Positions 9,978 to 16,564 of a stretch of DNA of 64,000 nt are shown here, one piece after another; the first letter of the stretch is position 1, and the number at the start of each line of letters is the position of its first letter. The notes under the pieces were generated by a model that was not told the origin of the DNA, searched no databases, and saw only the letters and a list, made by a program, of their open reading frames with translations. Origin of the DNA: Chitinophaga sp. XS-30 (lineage in GTDB: Bacteria > Bacteroidota > Bacteroidia > Chitinophagales > Chitinophagaceae). The position numbers were made by a program, and so were the translations under genes. The stretch spans positions 3,408,032 through 3,472,031 of the forward strand of contig NZ_CP043006.1 in NCBI RefSeq assembly GCF_008086345.1, written 5' to 3'.

Positions 9978-11378
9978 ATGAAACGAATAAAAGTATTGAC
10001 AGGGCTGTTTATGCTGGTGATTACGGTTGCCCGCGCCAAGGTAATTCTTCCGGCTGTCATCGATCACAACATGGTGCTGCAGCAAAAGACGAATGCCGCG
10101 CTTTGGGGGAAGGCACGCCCGGCGGCGAAGGTGAAGATCACCACCAGTTGGAATGGAAAATCGTACACAGCTCAGGCCGGAAGCGACAGCCTTTGGCAGG
10201 TTTCGGTAAGTACTCCGGCAGCAGGCGGTCCTTTCAATATCACCTTCGACGATGGTGAAAAACTGGTATTGAAGAACATACTCATCGGGGAGGTATGGGT
10301 TTGCTCAGGTCAGTCCAATATGTCGATGCCCGTTAAAGGCTTTCGCAACCAGCCTGTAGAAGGTTCAAACGATCTGTTGATGACCGCGAAGAATCCCGAC
10401 ATCCGGTTGTTCCAGGTTACACGTCAGGTGGCTGACCAGGTTCAATTTGATGCAAAGGTTCGCCGTTGGGAAGAAGCGGATGTAGCGAGCGTGAGCGAGA
10501 TGAGCGCAGTTGCCTACCTGTTTGCCAGGATCATCCAGGAGAGGCTGGATGTGCCTGTGGGGATCCTTCACACTTCCTGGGGCGGAACCCGCATTGAAGC
10601 ATGGATGAGCGCCGCTGGTCTGCAGTCCTTTCCTTCGGTTGAGATCCCGGCTGCCGGCGGTACTGCAAAACTGAATCAGAATAGCCCTGCAGTGCTCTAT
10701 AATGCCATGATCAATCCCATCGCCGGGTTTAGTATCAAAGGAGTATTGTGGTACCAGGGAGAAGCCAACCGGAAAAACTACCAGGAGTATCCGCAGCTGA
10801 TGCAGGCTATGGTAGCCGACTGGCGCAAGCGCTGGAATTGCGGAGAATGGCCGTTTTACTATGTGCAAATTGCGCCATTCAAATACGCTGGCGATAGGAT
10901 ATCTGCCTTTCTCAGGGAAGCACAGTTGCAGGCCTTGCAGCTGATCCCTAATTCGGCAATGGCGGTAACCGCTGATGCAGGGAAAGAAATGTCGATCCAT
11001 CCGCCGGACAAGATGACGGTAGCCAAACGCCTGGCCTACTGTGCGCTGGCACGGGATTATGGGATGAATCAGCTTCCGTATCAAGGCCCGGTTTACAAGT
11101 CGATGAAAGTCAACAACGACATTGTTGATATCACTTTCGATCATGCGCAAAACGGGCTGTATGCAGGAGCGAAGGATCTTACGCTGTTCGAAATAGCAGG
11201 GGAGGATAAGGTCTTTCATCCTGCCAGTGCCAGAATAACGTCAACCGGTGTTCGCTTGCGGTCTGACCAGGTAAAAAATCCGGTAGCAGTCCGATATGCT
11301 TTTAAAGACTGGTTCGCAGGCGAACTTTTTAATACGGAAGGCTTACCGGCTTCTCCTTTCCGTACGGATAACTGGTGA
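9978..11378 (+). CDS. Sialate O-acetylesterase-like protein (CE20-type), long form
   Basis: A secreted protein of 466 residues. It starts with a signal peptide (LVITVARA) and a small beta domain (about 21-100), followed by an SGNH esterase domain with Ser113 in VCSGQSNMSM. Further family motifs are HTSWGGTRIEAWMS and VLWYQGEANRKNYQEYPQL, with an Asp-x-His pair expected in the MSIHPPDKM region. It closely resembles proteins annotated as sialate or 9-O-acetylesterase in Bacteroidota PULs. The same architecture also occurs in pectin and RG-II loci, so the acyl group and the sugar are not certain. It follows the short esterase by 41 bases and precedes the sulfatase by 53. Confidence 0.87.
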   Translation: MKRIKVLTGLFMLVITVARAKVILPAVIDHNMVLQQKTNAALWGKARPAAKVKITTSWNGKSYTAQAGSDSLWQVSVSTPAAGGPFNITFDDGEKLVLKNILIGEVWVCSGQSNMSMPVKGFRNQPVEGSNDLLMTAKNPDIRLFQVTRQVADQVQFDAKVRRWEEADVASVSEMSAVAYLFARIIQERLDVPVGILHTSWGGTRIEAWMSAAGLQSFPSVEIPAAGGTAKLNQNSPAVLYNAMINPIAGFSIKGVLWYQGEANRKNYQEYPQLMQAMVADWRKRWNCGEWPFYYVQIAPFKYAGDRISAFLREAQLQALQLIPNSAMAVTADAGKEMSIHPPDKMTVAKRLAYCALARDYGMNQLPYQGPVYKSMKVNNDIVDITFDHAQNGLYAGAKDLTLFEIAGEDKVFHPASARITSTGVRLRSDQVKNPVAVRYAFKDWFAGELFNTEGLPASPFRTDNW

Positions 11379-11431
11379 TTGGTATCTGGTTGCCGCGGAA
11401 GGTATGTAAAGCAGAAAATAATGGTTGAAAG

Positions 11432-12886
11432 ATGTTATATAAAATAGTAAGATCGTTCGCGAAAGCAGCCTTGTTATTGGCTCTTTTGCTGCCGCTGCTC
11501 AGTGGCTCGGTCAAAAAAACGGGTAAAAGGCCGAATATAGTTTTCATCTTAATTGATGATATGGGCTACAGCGATATTGGCTGCTATGGATCCACCTATT
11601 ACGAAACGCCTAATATCGATAAGCTGGCAAAGCAGGGCATTAAGTTTACCAATGCTTACGCCGCCAGCACTTTATGCTCGCCCACCCGTGCAAGCATCCT
11701 CACCGGGAAATACCCGGGGCGCCTGCACATTACCCATGCAATACCGATCGAAGGCTATAGCCGCCTGCCGAACACGCCTTTGATGGATGCCGATTATACC
11801 AAGAACCTTCCGCTGGAAGAAGTAACATTCGCAGAAGTACTGAAAAAAGACGGGTACAAAACAGCGGCAATAGGCAAATGGCATGTATGCTGGGATAAAC
11901 AATATTTCCCCGAATTCCAGGGCTTCGAACAGAATATGGGCGGCGGAGGCATGGGGAGTACGATGGATTATTTCTATCCCTATGCCGGCAAATGGAAGAT
12001 GAACCCCCAAAGCCCTGTTGTGGAATGGCAGGTATTTCCCGACGGGAAGAAAGGAGAATACCTTACAGACAGGCTGACGGATGAGACGCTCAGGTTCATT
12101 GAACAAAATAAAGAAGGCCCGTTTTTAGCTTACCTGCAGCATTATGGCGTTCATACGCCTATCCAGGCCAAAGACAGCCTGATAAAGAAATACCTCCGAA
12201 AACCCGTTGATTCCCTGAAGGGGCATACCCGTCCAAAGTATGCAGCGATGATAGAAAGCATAGACGAAAGCGTCGGCAGGATCATGAAAAAACTTGATGA
12301 GCTGGGACTCTCCGACAATACGATAGTGGTCTTCACATCAGACAATGGCGGACACGGGCGGATAACATCCAACTGGCCTTTCCGCGGCAACAAAGGCAAT
12401 TTTTATGAAGGCGGCATCAGAATTCCTTTGATTATTAAATGGCCCGGCCATATCAAGTCCGGCCGGAGCACTGATGCGCAATTTATCAGCACTGATTTTT
12501 ATCCCACCCTGCTTGGCCTTGCACACCTGTATGCCGGTGAAGAATATATTGACGGGATCAACCAGACGCCCTTGCTTACGCAAGATAAGAGCATAAGCCG
12601 CAACAGGTCGCTTTTCTGGCATTTTCCCAACTATACAGGCACCGGCCATCCCAATGCCTCCGGCCCCTGCAGTGTGATCAGGGATGGTAAATGGAAGCTC
12701 ATAGAATACTTCGAGGACGGCTCTCTCGAATTATACGATCTCCAAAAAGACATGAAAGAAAAAAACAACCTGGCAAAGCTGTATCCGCAGGTAACGGCAA
12801 GTCTTCATAAAAAGCTCGCTGAATGGCGAAAGGAGGCGAAGGTGCAGATGCCGCGTTTAAATCCTGCTTATCAAGCCAATCGTTGA
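11432..12886 (+). CDS. S1-family sulfatase (arylsulfatase A type)
   Basis: A secreted sulfatase of 484 residues. RPNIVFILIDDMGYSDIG supplies the metal-binding Asp pair (42, 43). LCSPTRASILTGKYPGR contains the C-x-P-x-R signature, with Cys82 as the residue converted to formylglycine by a sulfatase-maturing enzyme, which is not encoded in this window. GKWHVC and TSDNGGHG provide further active-site residues. Length and layout are complete, with a C-terminal subdomain ending in LYDLQKDMKEKNNLA. It is the last gene of PUL 1, so the target glycan is probably sulfated in part. The sulfated sugar cannot be deduced from the sequence. No clear terminator follows. Confidence 0.92.
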   Translation: MLYKIVRSFAKAALLLALLLPLLSGSVKKTGKRPNIVFILIDDMGYSDIGCYGSTYYETPNIDKLAKQGIKFTNAYAASTLCSPTRASILTGKYPGRLHITHAIPIEGYSRLPNTPLMDADYTKNLPLEEVTFAEVLKKDGYKTAAIGKWHVCWDKQYFPEFQGFEQNMGGGGMGSTMDYFYPYAGKWKMNPQSPVVEWQVFPDGKKGEYLTDRLTDETLRFIEQNKEGPFLAYLQHYGVHTPIQAKDSLIKKYLRKPVDSLKGHTRPKYAAMIESIDESVGRIMKKLDELGLSDNTIVVFTSDNGGHGRITSNWPFRGNKGNFYEGGIRIPLIIKWPGHIKSGRSTDAQFISTDFYPTLLGLAHLYAGEEYIDGINQTPLLTQDKSISRNRSLFWHFPNYTGTGHPNASGPCSVIRDGKWKLIEYFEDGSLELYDLQKDMKEKNNLAKLYPQVTASLHKKLAEWRKEAKVQMPRLNPAYQANR

Positions 12887-12964
12887 AAGAAACGAAGTAT
12901 CCATAATCTGAAAAGTTCCGCCATCCCATCCTCCCGTGAGATTTTTTTTCCCGGGGCTTGTTTT

Positions 12965-12993
12965 ATGTTCAGAAAATCACTATGTTTGAACAT
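12965..12993. promoter_or_regulatory. Candidate autoregulatory operator before the GntR gene
   Basis: ATGTTCA (12965-12971) and TGAACAT (12987-12993) form an inverted repeat. The right half lies in the 12-mer ATGTTTGAACAT (12982-12993), which recurs as its exact reverse complement at 13796-13807 before the kinase gene. It ends seven bases before the chosen GntR start at 13000, where a bound repressor would block initiation. The assignment to this GntR protein is inferred from position and symmetry. Confidence 0.6.
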
Positions 12994-12999
12994 TCATAC

Positions 13000-13731
13000 A
13001 TGAGTTTAAGGATAGACCATAAGAGCAAAATGCCGCTCCACATACAAGTGGAAGAACTGCTGCGGAACCTGATCGGCCAGCCTGAATACCAGAACGGCTC
13101 CTTTCTGCCGAAGGAAGTGGAACTGGCCAACCGGCTGGGCGTTTCCAGGAACACCATCCGGCAGGCCACCAATAAGCTGGAGTACGAAGGACTGCTGACG
13201 AGGAAAAAGGGGGTAGGCACCAAAGTGGCGCAACGCCAGCTCTCCACCAGTCTGCAGGACTGGCAGAGTTTCACCAAAGAGATGTCCAAACGCGGCATCA
13301 TCACATCCAACCTCCTGCTCACGCTGGAGAAAGTGAAGGCCGATGAAAAAAAGGCCGGCTTCTTCAACATTCCGCTCAACACGTCTATTTGCAAGCTCAG
13401 TAAACTCAAAGGTGTAGACGGCGAACCGATCGTTTACTTCGAAAGCTACTTTCATCCCCGTATCACCCTTACGGAAAGTGACGACCTGAACCGTCCGTTA
13501 TATCAGCTCCTGTCTGAAAAGTTCGATATCACCGTGGTGCGTTCCAGTGAACATATCAATGCCCTGATGGCCGGTAGTGTGGCCAAAAAGCTGCAGGTGG
13601 ACCCGAAGTGTCCCGTGCTTTTCAGGGAACGTTTCGTTTATGATCCGGGCGACAGACCGGTGGAATATAACATAGGCTACTACAGGTCGGACAAGTTCAC
13701 GTATTCCATTGAAATAAGATCAGACCGCTGA
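13000..13731 (+). CDS. GntR-family (HutC/UTRA) transcriptional regulator of the mannan locus
   Basis: One-component regulator of 243 residues. The N-terminal winged HTH shows PLHIQVEELLRNLI, FLPKEVELANRLGVSRNTIR and KLEYEGLLTRKKGVGTKV (about residues 10-80). The C-terminal UTRA ligand domain contains ICKLSKLKGVDGEPIVYFES and FRERFVYDPGDRPVEYN. UTRA domains usually bind phosphorylated sugars, so a mannose-related phosphate is a plausible ligand; this is inference. ATG 13000 gives the usual N-terminus (MSLRIDHKSKMPLHIQVEEL). Longer starts at 12982 or upstream would read through the operator candidate. The ROK kinase gene starts 76 bases after the stop and carries the same operator sequence. Confidence 0.9.
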   Translation: MSLRIDHKSKMPLHIQVEELLRNLIGQPEYQNGSFLPKEVELANRLGVSRNTIRQATNKLEYEGLLTRKKGVGTKVAQRQLSTSLQDWQSFTKEMSKRGIITSNLLLTLEKVKADEKKAGFFNIPLNTSICKLSKLKGVDGEPIVYFESYFHPRITLTESDDLNRPLYQLLSEKFDITVVRSSEHINALMAGSVAKKLQVDPKCPVLFRERFVYDPGDRPVEYNIGYYRSDKFTYSIEIRSDR

Positions 13732-13795
13732 TCTCGTTATAGGCTCCTTTTTTTGCTCCGCGCAGGAAAAGGATATTTTTTTCTTAATTTCTAAT

Positions 13796-13814
13796 ATGTT
13801 CAAACATATGAACA
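13796..13814. promoter_or_regulatory. Candidate GntR operator before the ROK kinase gene
   Basis: TGTTCA (13797-13802), a 6-base spacer and TGAACA (13809-13814) form an inverted repeat. The 12-mer ATGTTCAAACAT (13796-13807) is the exact reverse complement of the one at 12982-12993. It overlaps the possible first ATG (13796) and reaches into the start codon at 13808, so a bound repressor would sit on the translation start region. Confidence 0.6.
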
Positions 13815-14716
13815 ATAACTATGTGATCGGCGCGGATATTGGCGGTTCTCATATAACGGCGGCCCTTGTGGACCTGGCCAGCGGTGCGGTGGTAGATGAC
13901 TGCAAGTTCAAAGAACCGGTGAACGCAGCTGCGGGCGCCCGGGAGATACTCGACCGGTGGACGGCCTGCATCGGCCGCGTGCTCACCGCAGCCAACACGG
14001 AAGTGGCGGCCATCGGCATCGCCATGCCGGGGCCGTTCGATTACCCCGGCGGCATCTCGCAGATCAGGGACGTGGCCAAATACGAATCCCTCTACGGCAT
14101 GAACATCCGCGCGGCGCTGCAAGCATCCCTGGCGTTTTCAAAAGGCATTTATTTCGAGAATGATGCTTCCTGTTTTGCCCTTGGTGAAGCATGGGCGGGT
14201 GAAGGCGCCGGCTGCAGCCGTATGGTGGCCATTACGCTTGGCACCGGCCTCGGAGGAACGTTCCTGCGTAATAACGAAATACTCCATGAAGGTAAAGGCG
14301 TACCGCCGGAAGGATATATCTATCACCTGCCTTATAAAACAGGCATCGCGGAAGATTACATTTCTTCCCGCTGGCTGCTCAACGAATATCACGAACGCAC
14401 CGGCCGGCGCCTCGGGGAAGTGAAGCACATCGGTGAACTGGCTGAAAAGCAGGATACCGTGGCGCTGGCGCTGTTCGCGGAATTGGGCGAAGCTTTAGGC
14501 GAGGTACTGGCTCCCTGGCTTGCAGATTTTGATGCGGAACGAATGGTGATCGGCGGGAACATCCGCAAGGCGCATCCATACTTCCTGCCTGCGCTGCGGG
14601 CCTGCCTGCAGCAAAACAACATAAGCACCAGCATACACATTTCCAGCCGTGGTGAAAACTCGGCCCTTTCCGGAGCCGCATGGATATGCAGGTCCGTACT
14701 CGTTACCCATAAATAA
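13808..14716 (+). CDS. ROK-family sugar kinase (probable mannokinase or hexokinase)
   Basis: Cytosolic ATP-dependent sugar kinase of 302 residues. The phosphate-binding motif is YVIGADIGGSHITAALVD at the N-terminus. GIAMPGPFDYPGGIS and YFENDASCFALGEAW follow, with the catalytic Asp in ENDA, then ITLGTGLGGTFL. The usual ROK zinc motif (C-x-C-G-x-x-G-C) is absent: after the G-T-G-L-G-G segment the chain reads GVPPEGYIYHLPYKTG. ATG 13808 gives the normal ROK start; ATG 13796 would add four residues and overlap the operator. It is followed 19 bases later by a mannose-6-phosphate isomerase-like gene, which points to mannose as substrate. That specificity is inferred from context. Confidence 0.88.
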   Translation: MNNNYVIGADIGGSHITAALVDLASGAVVDDCKFKEPVNAAAGAREILDRWTACIGRVLTAANTEVAAIGIAMPGPFDYPGGISQIRDVAKYESLYGMNIRAALQASLAFSKGIYFENDASCFALGEAWAGEGAGCSRMVAITLGTGLGGTFLRNNEILHEGKGVPPEGYIYHLPYKTGIAEDYISSRWLLNEYHERTGRRLGEVKHIGELAEKQDTVALALFAELGEALGEVLAPWLADFDAERMVIGGNIRKAHPYFLPALRACLQQNNISTSIHISSRGENSALSGAAWICRSVLVTHK

Positions 14717-14735
14717 CAGCAACGCGCGACAGAAT

Positions 14736-16514
14736 ATGAACACCATGATGAATTGGAGAAAGACAACCCAGGCCCTGATGCCGGTTACAACGGCAGAAAG
14801 AGCGGTTCCCCCGGTGGGTCATTACGACATGTACCCTTTCGCCAGGCTGGAAGCAGGCAGCATCCAGTGTGGATATGCCAGCCTTGCAAAATGGATGACC
14901 GACCGGAATGTTATTTTGATAGACGGATATATCGGTAACGACTGGGAGTATATTGCCGGCTCCCTCGAGCGGGAGCTGACTGCGGCGGGTGTGGCCGTGA
15001 ACCTCGTGTACACCGCCACGCTAATGAAACCCGTGGAAGAAATAGAAGCGCTGGTAGCGCCTTTCCTCGGTGAGAAGGGATCGGTATGGGGCAGAAGGGC
15101 GACGATCACCTTAAAAGATCTTTTTGACAACGAAAAGTTGCAGTGCGTACAGCCTGCGGCGGAGGGCATCACGCTTGTCATTGGTGCGGGTGCGGCGCTC
15201 ACGGGATTGAATGCGCCGGTAGTGTATGTAGATCTTCCCAAGAACGAGCTGCAATACCGCATGCGCGCCCGTGCCGCCAATAACCTGGGCAAGGAGCATT
15301 GGGACGATAACCAGGAAACCTACAAACGTTTCTACTTCGTAGACTGGGTATTGCTCAACGCATACAAACAAGAAATACTGCCTTCTATTGAAGTGATCGC
15401 GGACGGCCAGTGGAGAGAACAGTTCACCTGGGCCAGCCATGCGGCCATCAGCAAAGGGCTGCAATACCTTTCCCAAAACGCTTTCCGGGTGAGGCCATGG
15501 TTTGAGGCCGGCGCCTGGGGAGGGGACTGGATGAAGGAAAAGATAGCTGGTCTCAATAAAGATGAGGTGAACTACGCTTGGTCCTTTGAAATGATCGTTC
15601 CCGAAAACGGGCTGGTATTCGAAAGCGATGGCCGGTTGCTGGAAATTGCATTCGACTGGCTGATGATGAAGCATTCCAAAGAAGTGCTCGGACAGGATGA
15701 GCAACGTTTCGGCATCGATTTCCCGATCAGGTTCGATTTCCTGGACACCTTCAACGGCGGCAACCTCTCCATACAGTGCCACCCCCGCGTAAAATACATC
15801 CAGGAGCAATTCGGGGAAACCATTACCCAGGATGAAACCTACTACATACTCGATTGCGGCAAGGATGCGAAGGTGTACCTCGGCTTCCAGGACGATATTG
15901 ATCCCGCCGCTTTCCGCCGCGCACTGGAAGAAAGCGTGGAAGAGAACAAGGCCATTGATATAGAAAAATATGTGCAGGCGCATGCTGCCGGCAAACATGA
16001 TTTTTTCCTGATCCCGAACGGTACGGTGCACAGCTCAGGGAAAGACAACCTGGTGCTGGAGATCAGCGCCACCCCTTACATCTTTACGTTCAAGATGTAC
16101 GATTGGGTGCGGCTGGACCTTAACGGGAAACCAAGGCCCATCAATATCGATCACGCTTTCAATAATCTCGATTTCAGCCGCAAGGGCGCGCGGGTAAAAG
16201 AAGAGCTGATCTCCACGCAGCAGGTGATCGCCAGCGGCGGGAACTGGCAGCTGGTACATGCGCCTACTCATGCGGAACATTTCTATGACGTGCACCGGAT
16301 CGAGTTTACCGGTACGATAACGGTGGAAACCGCGGGCAAATGCCATGTGCTGATGCTGGTGGAAGGAACATCTGTATTGGTGGAAACCGCCAACGGGTTC
16401 CGGCAGCGGTACAACTACGCGGAAACCTTCGCGGTACCCGCCGCAGCGGGGTCCTACAAGATCATCAATGAAAGCGGCACCACGGCTAAAGTGGTCAAAG
16501 CTTTTATAAAATAA
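14736..16514 (+). CDS. Two-domain class I mannose-6-phosphate isomerase-like protein
   Basis: A protein of 592 residues from ATG 14736; the frame is open further upstream but would then overlap the kinase gene. The C-terminal part is cupin-like with type I PMI features: IQCHPRVKYIQEQFGE and DETYYILD supply His and Glu metal ligands, and HDFFLIPNGTVHSSG another His. The N-terminal 240 residues are not part of ordinary PMIs. They include NVILIDGYIGNDWEYIAGSL, which looks like a worn P-loop kinase (uridine-kinase-like) fold. The likely reaction is mannose-6-phosphate to fructose-6-phosphate, placing this right after the ROK kinase in the path from released mannose to glycolysis. The role of the N-terminal domain is unknown. 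Confidence 0.8.
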   Translation: MNTMMNWRKTTQALMPVTTAERAVPPVGHYDMYPFARLEAGSIQCGYASLAKWMTDRNVILIDGYIGNDWEYIAGSLERELTAAGVAVNLVYTATLMKPVEEIEALVAPFLGEKGSVWGRRATITLKDLFDNEKLQCVQPAAEGITLVIGAGAALTGLNAPVVYVDLPKNELQYRMRARAANNLGKEHWDDNQETYKRFYFVDWVLLNAYKQEILPSIEVIADGQWREQFTWASHAAISKGLQYLSQNAFRVRPWFEAGAWGGDWMKEKIAGLNKDEVNYAWSFEMIVPENGLVFESDGRLLEIAFDWLMMKHSKEVLGQDEQRFGIDFPIRFDFLDTFNGGNLSIQCHPRVKYIQEQFGETITQDETYYILDCGKDAKVYLGFQDDIDPAAFRRALEESVEENKAIDIEKYVQAHAAGKHDFFLIPNGTVHSSGKDNLVLEISATPYIFTFKMYDWVRLDLNGKPRPINIDHAFNNLDFSRKGARVKEELISTQQVIASGGNWQLVHAPTHAEHFYDVHRIEFTGTITVETAGKCHVLMLVEGTSVLVETANGFRQRYNYAETFAVPAAAGSYKIINESGTTAKVVKAFIK

Positions 16515-16521
16515 AAACGGA

Positions 16522-16549
16522 ACGGTCCGGGACAGAGGCTCCGGACCGT
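16522..16549 (+). repeat. Perfect 9-base-pair hairpin between PMI-like and GH92 genes
   Basis: ACGGTCCGG (16522-16530), a 10-base loop and CCGGACCGT (16541-16549) form a perfect stem eight bases after the PMI-like stop codon and 15 bases before the GH92 start. No T-run follows, so it is unlikely to be a full intrinsic terminator. It may adjust mRNA stability or partially attenuate between the cytosolic and secreted parts of the locus. Confidence 0.7.
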
Positions 16550-16564
16550 CATCACCACAAAACA

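Noticed and set aside
14649..14735. Upstream extension of the PMI-like frame over the end of the kinase gene
   Set aside because: The extension reads through kinase codons. ATG 14736 gives a start in the gap and a sensible N-terminus.
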